Of a stretch of 10,924 nt of DNA, positions 1 to 6,685 are shown piece by piece. Each line of letters starts with the position of its first letter. The stretch's first letter is position 1. This stretch comes from an uncultured Bacillota bacterium (GTDB lineage: Bacteria; Bacillota_I; Bacilli_A; RF39; UBA660): assembly GCA_946540075.1 (NCBI GenBank), contig CAMNHZ010000025.1, positions 1-10,924 on the forward strand. Reading direction: 5' to 3'. A program made the position numbers and the translations under genes. The notes under the pieces were generated by a model. That model was not told the origin of the DNA, ran no database searches, and saw nothing but the letters and a program-made list of their open reading frames with translations.

Positions 1-361
1 TCATACGATATTCTAATCTAGATAAATCTCTTTTTACATTAGGTACATATTGATTAACTAGATAGAAGTTATTAAATTCTAAAGTTATAACCCTTCCTTC
101 ATGATCATGTTCATCTATACCTATTCCATAAGTTACACTTATAGGTTTATATAATGTATAAATTAGAACACCTGAATAACCTTTTTTATCAGCTGGATTA
201 AGATAACAATAATAATCTTTAGGATCAAAATCTATTTGTTCTTTTAAAGCTTTTACTTCTTGAAGACAATATATATCAGCATCTACATTATAGAAAAAGT
301 CTTCAAAACCTTTATTTAAACAAGCTCTAAATCCTGCGACATTCCAAGATATTAATTTCAT
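1..361 (-). CDS. exoA: Exodeoxyribonuclease III / AP endonuclease ExoA (3' part outside window)
   Basis: This is the first 120 residues of an exonuclease III family enzyme; the gene continues past base 1. The family cleaves the backbone 5' of abasic sites in base excision repair and removes 3' blocking groups, with Mg2+ bound in an EEP-fold active site. Visible family residues are the start MKLISWNV with Asn7, the CLQEVK segment with the metal-ligand Glu35 (most relatives have Thr where this has Val36), KKGYSGV near 59-65, the EHDHEGRVITLEF segment near 84-96, and Tyr105 in NQYVPN. The match to the Bacillus ExoA N-terminus is close along the whole stretch. The ATG at 361 has an AGGAGG site at 366-371 with a short 4-nt gap. 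That site overlaps the stop codon of the upstream ATPase, so the two genes are probably cotranscribed and translationally coupled. No separate promoter is visible. Confidence 0.95.
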   Translation of the reverse strand, partial: MKLISWNVAGFRACLNKGFEDFFYNVDADIYCLQEVKALKEQIDFDPKDYYCYLNPADKKGYSGVLIYTLYKPISVTYGIGIDEHDHEGRVITLEFNNFYLVNQYVPNVKRDLSRLEYRM

Positions 362-365
362 ATAT

Positions 366-371
366 CCTCCT
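366..371 (-). promoter_or_regulatory. Ribosome binding site of exoA overlapping the ATPase stop codon
   Basis: The minus strand reads AGGAGG, a perfect Shine-Dalgarno core, 4 nt before the exoA ATG. Its first bases are shared with the TAG stop (372-370) of the ATPase gene, so ribosomes ending the ATPase can reinitiate on exoA. Confidence 0.85.
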
Positions 372-2940
372 AATCTTTAAATAAATTTGTAAGTACTGGT
401 TTTATTAATTCATATATTATAAATGCGATCATATTAAATACTAGTACTTTGATAAGTAATATTACTGAGATACTTTCTAAATGAATAAAATGACCTAATG
501 GTGTTAAGAAGAACAATAATTCTACTAAGAATATAAGTATTATTCCTATATTCATAACTTTATTTGATAGTATTCCTTGTTTATATATTGGTTTCTTTAG
601 ATTTCTACATACACAGGCATATACTATTTCCTGAATTACCATTGAAAATAATGATAATGTTATTGCTACACTAGTAGGATGATTTCTACTTATTAAAAAA
701 TATGTAAGTAAAACAAATGTTGTTTCAATAATAGCAGATGAAATAATACATGATTTTAAGAATGGTGTAAATAAGGGTTCATCTATACCTCTTGGTTTTT
801 TAGTCATTATATCAGTCTCACTTTTTTCAAACGCTAAACATATACTAGGAATTGAATCTGTTACTAAATCAATAAATAAAATATGAATTGGTAGTAAAAT
901 AGTGTTTCCTGTAAGTAATCCGATTACTACTACAAATATTTCAGCAAAATTACTTGATAATGAATAAACTATATTATTTCTAATATTATTAAATATTCTT
1001 CTACCTTCTTCTACTGCTGTTACAATAGTAGCAAATGAATCATCAAGAATTATAATATCAGCAACTGATTTAGTTACATCTGTACCTGTTATACCCATAC
1101 CTACTCCAACATGAGCATCTTTAATAGCTGGTGCATCATTTACTCCATCACCTGTCATTGCGACTACTTTTCCTTGTGATTGAAGGGCTGTAACTATTCT
1201 ACGTTTATGATTAGGGTTTACTCTAGCATATACATTATATTTTGAAACTAATGAAACAAGCTCACTATCAGTATATTTATCAAGTTCAACTCCAATAATA
1301 CTTTGACTATTATCTTCGATAATATTTAATTCTTTAGCTATCGCACTTGCAGTTTCTATAGAATCACCAGTAATCATAATTGTTCTTATACCGGCATCAA
1401 TACATTTTTTAATTGCATCTTTTACTTCTTCTCTTGGTGGATCTATTATTCCTAATAAACCAACAAATACTAAGTTATCTTCAACTATATTATCTTCATC
1501 TATATCAGTTATTTCTTTATATGCAAACCCTAATACTCTAAGTGCATTATTAGCCATATTATTTGAAATACTTTTAATTTCTTCTATCTTTTTATTATCT
1601 AGCTTATTTAATTTACCATCATCTATGTATAAACACTTTCTAATTAAGTTTTCTACACTACCCTTTGTTAAAATATACTTTTTACCATCTATTATATTTA
1701 TAGATGACGACATTTTTCTTTCACTATCAAATGGTATTTCATATAACCTACGATTATTCTTTCTTAACATGATAGGATCAATATTATTCTTAATTAAATA
1801 ATCATATAAACATGTTTCAGTTGGATCTCCTGTATATATTCCATCATTTATAATTCCTTCATTACAAAGTGCGGCAATATAATTAAGCATATCTTGATTA
1901 TATACAACATCTTTTTTTACTGTCATTTTATTTTGAGTAATTGTTCCTGTTTTATCAGAACATATTATATTAGTTGATCCTAATGTTTCAATCGCATTCA
2001 TTTGTTTAACTACTGTTTTCTTTTTAGCTAAATTATTAACTCCTATTGATAATGATATGGCAATAACTGCTGGTAATCCTTCTGGTATTGCCCCTACTGC
2101 AAGGGCAATACATAATGAAATACTTTCAATTAAACTATAATTATTAATTACTCCATATATAAAAACTAATGTAATTATTAAAAATACCAATAAAGTAATC
2201 TTCTTGCTTAATTCTGCAATTTTTATTTGAAGTGGTGTTTTTACTTGATATGGAGTGTTTAATGATACTGCAATACTACCTAATTCTGTTTTCATTCCCG
2301 TTTTTACTATTATAGCTTCACATTTGCCTTCACTAATACTAGTTCCAGCAAATATCATATTAAATTGATCTTGTGAGATTAAGTTTCCTTCTAATACTTT
2401 ACTATCTTTTTTTACTGTAATACTTTCACCAGTAAGTGGTGATTCATCTACTTTTAGGTTTGTACAAGAAATTATTCTAGCATCAGCTGGTACTTTATCA
2501 CCTGAGTTTAAAACAATTATATCTCCAGGAACTAATACTCTAGTATCTACTACCATTAATTCACCATTTCTTTTTACAATACAATCATCTTCTTCATACT
2601 TTTTTAATCCTTCTAAGGTTACTTCTGCTTTTTCTTCTTGTAAGAATCCAACAACAGCATTTATTATAACTACTATAAATATAACAATTGTATCAGTATA
2701 ATCATTTGAATATATTGATGCATATATAAAAGTTAATATCATTACTACAATTAAAACAATAATCATAATATCATTAAATTGATTTAGAAATCTTCTAAAC
2801 TTAGTTGTTTTTTTAGCTTCTACTATTTTATTTTCTCCATATTCTTTTAACCTATTTGATGCATCTATATCTGTTAAACCTTTTAAAGTTGTATTTAATT
2901 CCTTTAAGATATCGTCTATACTTTTATTATAATACTTCAT
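370..2940 (-). CDS. P2-type cation-transporting ATPase (Ca2+-pump-like)
   Basis: This is an 856-residue P-type ATPase of the Ca2+/PacL/PMR1 group, an ATP-driven plasma-membrane cation exporter. All catalytic motifs are present: TGES (170-173) in the A domain, the phosphorylated Asp329 in DKTGT, KGS (426-428) for nucleotide binding, DPPR (500-503), TGD (524-526) and GDGVND (597-602) for Mg2+. About ten hydrophobic segments fit M1-M10 (roughly 54-73, 82-100, 247-266, 274-299, 655-676, 681-703, 727-750, 757-778, 796-814, 822-845). Ion-site residues expected of SERCA are seen in M4 (Glu287 in PEGLP), M5 (Asn664 and Glu667) and M6 (Thr694, Asp695). The M6 Asn of Ca2+ pumps is Asp691 here, as in Na,K-ATPase, so the transported ion is uncertain: Ca2+ is most likely, with Mn2+ or Na+ possible. 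The ATG at 2940 follows GGTGA with a 4-nt gap and its own promoter. exoA follows after 8 nt. Confidence 0.95.
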   Translation of the reverse strand: MKYYNKSIDDILKELNTTLKGLTDIDASNRLKEYGENKIVEAKKTTKFRRFLNQFNDIMIIVLIVVMILTFIYASIYSNDYTDTIVIFIVVIINAVVGFLQEEKAEVTLEGLKKYEEDDCIVKRNGELMVVDTRVLVPGDIIVLNSGDKVPADARIISCTNLKVDESPLTGESITVKKDSKVLEGNLISQDQFNMIFAGTSISEGKCEAIIVKTGMKTELGSIAVSLNTPYQVKTPLQIKIAELSKKITLLVFLIITLVFIYGVINNYSLIESISLCIALAVGAIPEGLPAVIAISLSIGVNNLAKKKTVVKQMNAIETLGSTNIICSDKTGTITQNKMTVKKDVVYNQDMLNYIAALCNEGIINDGIYTGDPTETCLYDYLIKNNIDPIMLRKNNRRLYEIPFDSERKMSSSINIIDGKKYILTKGSVENLIRKCLYIDDGKLNKLDNKKIEEIKSISNNMANNALRVLGFAYKEITDIDEDNIVEDNLVFVGLLGIIDPPREEVKDAIKKCIDAGIRTIMITGDSIETASAIAKELNIIEDNSQSIIGVELDKYTDSELVSLVSKYNVYARVNPNHKRRIVTALQSQGKVVAMTGDGVNDAPAIKDAHVGVGMGITGTDVTKSVADIIILDDSFATIVTAVEEGRRIFNNIRNNIVYSLSSNFAEIFVVVIGLLTGNTILLPIHILFIDLVTDSIPSICLAFEKSETDIMTKKPRGIDEPLFTPFLKSCIISSAIIETTFVLLTYFLISRNHPTSVAITLSLFSMVIQEIVYACVCRNLKKPIYKQGILSNKVMNIGIILIFLVELLFFLTPLGHFIHLESISVILLIKVLVFNMIAFIIYELIKPVLTNLFKD

Positions 2941-2961
2941 ATTTTCACCCTACCTTTAATA

Positions 2962-2970
2962 ATTATAACA
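2962..2970 (-). promoter_or_regulatory. Extended -10 promoter for the ATPase-exoA unit
   Basis: The minus strand reads TGTTATAAT: a perfect TATAAT (2967-2962) preceded by the TGn extension. No good -35 is found 16-18 bp upstream (ATTATA or TTATAT), which an extended -10 can tolerate. It lies just after the U-run of the upstream terminator and about 20 nt before the ATPase start codon, leaving a very short leader with a GGTGA ribosome site. Confidence 0.6.
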
Positions 2971-2984
2971 CAATTATATAAAAA

Positions 2985-3016
2985 TATAATAAAAAGAGAT
3001 CTTATAAAGATCTCTT
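2985..3016 (-). terminator. Rho-independent terminator after yihY
   Basis: A perfect 10-bp stem (AAGAGATCTT at 3016-3007 pairing with AAGATCTCTT at 3003-2994) around a 3-nt loop is followed on the minus strand by a U-rich tail (TTTATTATA). It lies about 125 nt beyond the yihY stop. It most simply ends the yihY transcript. Because it also sits directly before the ATPase gene, it could act as an attenuator on readthrough transcripts. Confidence 0.75.
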
Positions 3017-3123
3017 ATGATAGACTATCACAATGCCAAAACAGATACTTATTTAGTCCAAGGCTAACTAGTATAAGTACATCATATAGTCTGTATATGT
3101 ACATAGTGGCAAATATGTACATA
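3015..3123 (-). other. Structured non-coding element of unknown function
   Basis: The gap between yihY and the terminator holds nested inverted repeats. Read by eye, 3034-3038 pairs with 3107-3111 (TGCCA/TGGCA), 3041-3045 with 3090-3094 (ACAGA/TCTGT), 3046-3052 with 3073-3079 (TACTTAT/ATAAGTA), and 3053-3056 with 3064-3067 (TTAG/CTAA), closing a 7-nt loop. The 3' arm is almost continuous, whereas the 5' arm is broken by two inserts. An alternative 7-bp helix (3022-3028 with 3086-3092, AGACTAT/ATAGTCT) excludes the ACAGA helix, and 3018-3030 forms a small TGATAG-A-CTATCA hairpin. Two TATGTACATA palindromes lie at 3096-3105 and 3114-3123. A 35-codon ATG frame (3122 to 3015) also spans it but lacks a ribosome site. 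It may be a structured 3' UTR, a leader RNA or a degraded repeat. I do not recognise it as a known RNA family. Confidence 0.35.
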
Positions 3124-3141
3124 TATATTATTTACTTTTTA

Positions 3142-3981
3142 TTATTTTTTATTCATAAGATAATTATCAGCATTAATCGCAATACCTATAACTAATATAG
3201 TAGATAATAAATATGCCCAAATCATCATTGCGATAATACTTGCTAAACTACCATATAATAAATCATATGATGCTATATTAGTCATATAGTATGAGAATAT
3301 GTATGATACTAATAACCATCCAATAGTTGTAAATATTGCTCCTTTTGTTACTGATTTACTTGAAATACTAACATTAGGAGTGATTGTATAAATTAGTTTA
3401 GTTGCAAAATATATTAATATATATGCAAATGGATATTTAAAGAACCACAATATAATTACAGCATTAGTCTGTGTTGATTTAAAGAATCCTAAGGAGAATA
3501 TTGTTTTTAATATAAAACTTCCTGATGTAACTATAAATAATGTAAAGAAGAATACTATAACTAATACTATTGTAATCCAAAATGCTTTTACTCTACGATG
3601 AATATAATCTTCTTCTTCTGTTTTATATAATGCATTAGAAGCAAGTATAATTGCATGTGGTCCATTAGAAGCTAATAGAAGAGCAACTACTATAAAGAAT
3701 AATACATTACCTGTTATTTTAAATTCTGATATAAATGGTAATAATAACTCATATATATCATTAGGAATAGAACCTTTAATAAAGGTTACTACTGATGTTA
3801 ATGATACTCCATATAATGATGCAATAACACTTATAATTGAAAGAATTGGAATTATTGATAAAACCAAGAAAAATGCTAAATGTCCTGGTAATGTTTTTAA
3901 TTCATCCTTCAACATAATATTAGTTATCCTAATAACTATTCTTTTAAAATTATCAAATATTTTATCTAATCTGTTTTTCAT
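3142..3981 (-). CDS. YihY/BrkB family inner-membrane protein
   Basis: This 279-residue polytopic membrane protein belongs to the YihY/BrkB family (once mis-named ribonuclease BN). Its molecular role is not established; transport or envelope functions have been proposed for relatives. It has about six hydrophobic segments (near 31-58, 90-108, 131-158, 176-199, 213-238 and 244-270). Family hallmarks are the first helix with LAFFLVLSIIPILS (35-48), the G-x6-W stretch near 214-222, and the C-terminal YGSLASIIAMMIWAYLLS segment (243-260). Its length is normal for the family. The ATG at 3981 is preceded by AGAGGT (3991-3986) with a 4-nt gap and by its own promoter. It appears to be transcribed alone: a terminator closes the gene upstream, and another lies after its own 3' UTR. 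Confidence 0.93.
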   Translation of the reverse strand: MKNRLDKIFDNFKRIVIRITNIMLKDELKTLPGHLAFFLVLSIIPILSIISVIASLYGVSLTSVVTFIKGSIPNDIYELLLPFISEFKITGNVLFFIVVALLLASNGPHAIILASNALYKTEEEDYIHRRVKAFWITIVLVIVFFFTLFIVTSGSFILKTIFSLGFFKSTQTNAVIILWFFKYPFAYILIYFATKLIYTITPNVSISSKSVTKGAIFTTIGWLLVSYIFSYYMTNIASYDLLYGSLASIIAMMIWAYLLSTILVIGIAINADNYLMNKK

Positions 3982-4004
3982 GTTTACCTCTATTCAATAA
4001 TAAT

Positions 4005-4033
4005 ATTTTACAGCATAAAAAATAGAAAGTCAA
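4005..4033 (-). promoter_or_regulatory. Sigma-A-type promoter of yihY
   Basis: The minus strand has TTGACT (4033-4028), a 17-bp spacer and TAAAAT (4010-4005), each one mismatch from consensus. Transcription would start near 3998 and give a leader of about 17 nt carrying AGAGGT. The -35 begins on the last base of the stem of the upstream terminator, so terminator and promoter share sequence. Confidence 0.75.
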
Positions 4034-4060
4034 AACAGTTAGAATTAACTCTAACTGTTT
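4024..4060 (-). terminator. Rho-independent terminator of the receptor operon
   Basis: A perfect 11-bp stem (AAACAGTTAGA at 4060-4050 pairing with TCTAACTGTTT at 4043-4033) around a 6-nt loop begins 9 nt past the stop of the GGDEF receptor gene. The tail on the minus strand is TTTTGACTTTC, U-rich but interrupted because it doubles as the yihY -35 box. Confidence 0.8.
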
Positions 4061-4069
4061 ATTATTTAA

Positions 4070-6139
4070 CTATTTTAAATTCTTATCATTACTATCTGAT
4101 TCAATTTTAGATTGTAAATTTAATTTTTCTTCTTTTATTTCACTCATTGCTTCATTAATAGCATCATCAATTGTCTTAATTGGATTTAAGATCATACTTG
4201 AACCAGTACATGCTCCAAATCCATGTTCTAGATTTTTAAATTCTTTTTGAATTTTCTTAATATAACTAATAGTTTGCTTTTCATTGTATCCTACTAAATA
4301 AACCAAGAATTCATCACCATTAGTACGTAATATCTCAGAATTCTCTACTTGATTAGTTATTAAGATATTAGCAGCCTGTTTAATTACATTATCTCCCTCT
4401 TCATGTCCATAGTTATCATTAATATAACTAATATTATTAAGATTAACTATTACTATACTTTGAGGATATACTTCACTATCATCCCATTTATCGATATTAT
4501 CATTAAGATAGTTTCTATTCTTTAATGATGTCATATTATCAATATATTTAAGTTTTTCATTCTTTGATAATGGCTTAGCTTTTTTATCTCTATTAGTGAA
4601 ATTATAAACTCCAAATACTGAGAAGAATAAAACTACTGCCACACTTAATAAATAAACAACACTCTTTAATAATGATGGTTTCTTTAATAAGTTATCAATT
4701 TCAAAATGAGCATCATTAATAGTTTGTTTTTTATTTGCATATGATAAATAAAAGTTAAAGAATTTATTAAATGTTTTGTTATTGTTTGAATTATTTAATA
4801 CGAATTTATAATTTGAATCAAGTGAAAATTCATAATCTACTTTAAAGTTAGATAACATATTTTTATAATAATTATATGTTTCTAAATCAAGTGCGATCAT
4901 TTCATTATTCTTTGTATGTAATAAATTTTTAACATTATCTACTTCTTCGACATCTACTTTATTTTCTTTAAGTGTCTCACTTATAGCAGAACTTTTTAAT
5001 GCACGTACTTTCTTTCCAGTTAATGATGTAAGATTATTAATAACAATATTGTTACTATTTTTACTTATTATAACAATCTTTTCATCAATAGTAGATACAG
5101 TCTTATAAACATGATTTTTATACTTAGTTGATGCATTATTTCCAAAGAAGAAAGTTATATCTCCGTTATTAAATGCATTTAAAACTTTATCAATACTATC
5201 ATATTTAGTAAATGTTATTTCTACACCTGATATTTTTGAGAAGCTTCTTAAAAATGATGTGTTTATACCTACAAATTTACCATTTATTATAGTATCAAAT
5301 GGGATATTATCAATAAATCCATATGAGTATCTAGTACCTTTAAATGTAGCTTGTTCTTTATCAGATACACCTGCTAAATTAAAGTATGTATTAGAAAAAT
5401 TATCATTATAAGATGCTTCATATGATTCTTTTTCCCATTTTTTATAATACTTTCTAAGTATTGAATTTAGTACATTATCTTTACCTAAAGTAATAACATA
5501 TTTTTTACTTAATTCAGTTATATTATATGCAATTGTTAGATTATCATTCTTAACAATATTTGCTAAATAAATATTTTTAGGTAAAACGATTGCCCCTAAA
5601 TTAGTATTATCTTTATTAATTTCATCTAATAAAGCTTTTGCATCATCATATTCTACATAGTTAACATTGCTCGCACCTGTTAGATATTTTTCTACATTTA
5701 CTCTATCTTCTTTAACAACTCCGATAGTTAAATCTTTAATATCAGATATTGAATTATAACTATCTTTCTTTTTAGTTAAAACTGCATAATTATCTTCATA
5801 TACTAAGATATCATTTTTAGATAGTTTATCTTTGATTGAGAAAGAATACTCACTATCTGCTTTATCTCCATATATATATGATGAGATATTAAACTCTAAA
5901 TTAGTATTTTTTTGCAGACTAGTTAAGAAATCAAATACTATACCATTACCATCTTTTGTATACATTGGTATTTCACTTACAACTGCGAAATCTACTAATT
6001 TATTCTTATTATTTTCTATCCATTGCTTCTCAGTTAGGGTTAGAGAATCACTACTATTATTCTTTATATAATTATAAACTCCAAATCCTAATCCTCCTAT
6101 TAGAAGCACTGAAACTAGTATATATAATATCTTTTTCAC
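4070..6139 (-). CDS. Membrane receptor: two solute-binding-like (VFT) domains, TM helix and GGDEF domain
   Basis: This 689-residue protein has a hydrophobic N-terminal anchor or signal (4-24) and an LTEKQW stretch (35-40) typical of the start of BvgS/EvgS-type Venus-flytrap sensor domains. A first SBP_bac_3-like domain (about 35-240) and a second (about 265-490) precede a membrane helix (about 490-514) and a cytoplasmic GGDEF domain (about 525-672). The GGDEF core is recognisable by D534-N-MTSLKNR (534-542), INDNYGHEEGD (573-583), TNGDEF (606-611) and the closing AINEAMSEIK. Diguanylate cyclases of this family make c-di-GMP. Here the first metal-ligand Asp (PleD D327 position) is Asn566, the usual F-K is I-S, the first Gly of the motif is Asn607, and the RxxD inhibitory site is VENS (598-601). 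Activity is therefore doubtful. It starts with GTG at 6139, with GGAG 7 nt upstream, 23 nt after the preceding gene, so the two are probably cotranscribed. The likely role is ligand sensing outside the cell coupled to nucleotide signalling. Confidence 0.9.
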   Translation of the reverse strand: MKKILYILVSVLLIGGLGFGVYNYIKNNSSDSLTLTEKQWIENNKNKLVDFAVVSEIPMYTKDGNGIVFDFLTSLQKNTNLEFNISSYIYGDKADSEYSFSIKDKLSKNDILVYEDNYAVLTKKKDSYNSISDIKDLTIGVVKEDRVNVEKYLTGASNVNYVEYDDAKALLDEINKDNTNLGAIVLPKNIYLANIVKNDNLTIAYNITELSKKYVITLGKDNVLNSILRKYYKKWEKESYEASYNDNFSNTYFNLAGVSDKEQATFKGTRYSYGFIDNIPFDTIINGKFVGINTSFLRSFSKISGVEITFTKYDSIDKVLNAFNNGDITFFFGNNASTKYKNHVYKTVSTIDEKIVIISKNSNNIVINNLTSLTGKKVRALKSSAISETLKENKVDVEEVDNVKNLLHTKNNEMIALDLETYNYYKNMLSNFKVDYEFSLDSNYKFVLNNSNNNKTFNKFFNFYLSYANKKQTINDAHFEIDNLLKKPSLLKSVVYLLSVAVVLFFSVFGVYNFTNRDKKAKPLSKNEKLKYIDNMTSLKNRNYLNDNIDKWDDSEVYPQSIVIVNLNNISYINDNYGHEEGDNVIKQAANILITNQVENSEILRTNGDEFLVYLVGYNEKQTISYIKKIQKEFKNLEHGFGACTGSSMILNPIKTIDDAINEAMSEIKEEKLNLQSKIESDSNDKNLK

Positions 6140-6162
6140 TATTTCACTCCACTCTACTAATT

Positions 6163-6630
6163 CTATTTTTTATAGTTAGACCAATAAAACTTAGCGTCAC
6201 TGCCTTTATGACGATAACCAATAATTGGGAAGTCTTCTTTTACTTTATTTGAATCTCCATCACATGTTATAAATACTTGGATATCAAAATATTCCTTTTG
6301 TTTATCTGACATTTTATCAACAATATTAGATGAAAGATCAGTTATCTTATCTAAATCAGCATCTTCTTCTACTTCAATAATAAAATTATATATTCTTCCC
6401 TTTTGATCATATGATGCTTTTTTTACTCCATCAGTTGTTTCTAATGAACTTACTAAGTCTTTTAATTCGCTCTTACTTAATTCAACTTTAGACATACCAT
6501 TTAAACGATTTCCATATAATCTTTCAGTATCAGATGCAACCATACTATAAAGTAATCTTAAAACAACTAATACTACAATAGCTATTATAACTATTAAAAT
6601 TTTCTTCTTTTTACTCATTAATTTTTTCAA
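6163..6630 (-). CDS. Unrecognised membrane-anchored protein, operon partner of the GGDEF receptor
   Basis: I do not recognise the family. From the preferred start the product is 155 residues: a lysine-rich N-terminus (MKKLMSKKKK), one strong hydrophobic helix (about 11-31), then about 120 mostly charged residues. The arrangement suggests an N-in, single-pass protein with a small outer domain of mixed helices and strands, with one Cys near residue 124 and an aromatic end (FYWSNYKK). Three in-frame starts exist: TTG at 6639, TTG at 6630 and ATG at 6618. The AGGAG at 6644-6640 touches the first TTG, lies 9 nt from the second and 21 nt from the ATG, so TTG 6630 fits best. A good promoter lies just upstream, and the GGDEF receptor starts 23 nt after the stop with no terminator between. 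A role in the same signalling pathway is an inference from position only. Confidence 0.75.
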   Translation of the reverse strand: MKKLMSKKKKILIVIIAIVVLVVLRLLYSMVASDTERLYGNRLNGMSKVELSKSELKDLVSSLETTDGVKKASYDQKGRIYNFIIEVEEDADLDKITDLSSNIVDKMSDKQKEYFDIQVFITCDGDSNKVKEDFPIIGYRHKGSDAKFYWSNYKK

Positions 6631-6639
6631 AATTGCCAA

Positions 6640-6644
6640 CTCCT
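6640..6644 (-). promoter_or_regulatory. Ribosome binding site that selects the TTG start at 6630
   Basis: AGGAG on the minus strand is the only Shine-Dalgarno core near this gene. It gives a 9-nt gap to TTG 6630, no gap to TTG 6639 and a 21-nt gap to ATG 6618. Confidence 0.65.
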
Positions 6645-6655
6645 ATCATAGTTAA

Positions 6656-6684
6656 ATTATACTATAATTATTTTCAACATTCAA
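6656..6684 (-). promoter_or_regulatory. Sigma-A-type promoter of the two-gene receptor operon
   Basis: The minus strand has TTGAAT (6684-6679), a 17-bp spacer and a perfect TATAAT (6661-6656). The -35 starts 2 nt after the gatB stop codon. No hairpin terminator separates gatB from this promoter, so some readthrough from the gat operon is possible. Confidence 0.75.
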
Positions 6685-6685
6685 A

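Noticed and set aside
2941..3141. yybP-ykoY type Mn2+ riboswitch before the P-type ATPase
   Set aside because: Such riboswitches do precede related pumps, but the conserved GGGGAGUA-type loop sequence of that family is not present.
5832..6252. Plus-strand open frames of about 79 and 98 codons
   Set aside because: They lie opposite the receptor gene and its neighbour, show no ribosome site, and have compositions typical of reverse-frame translation of AT-rich coding DNA.
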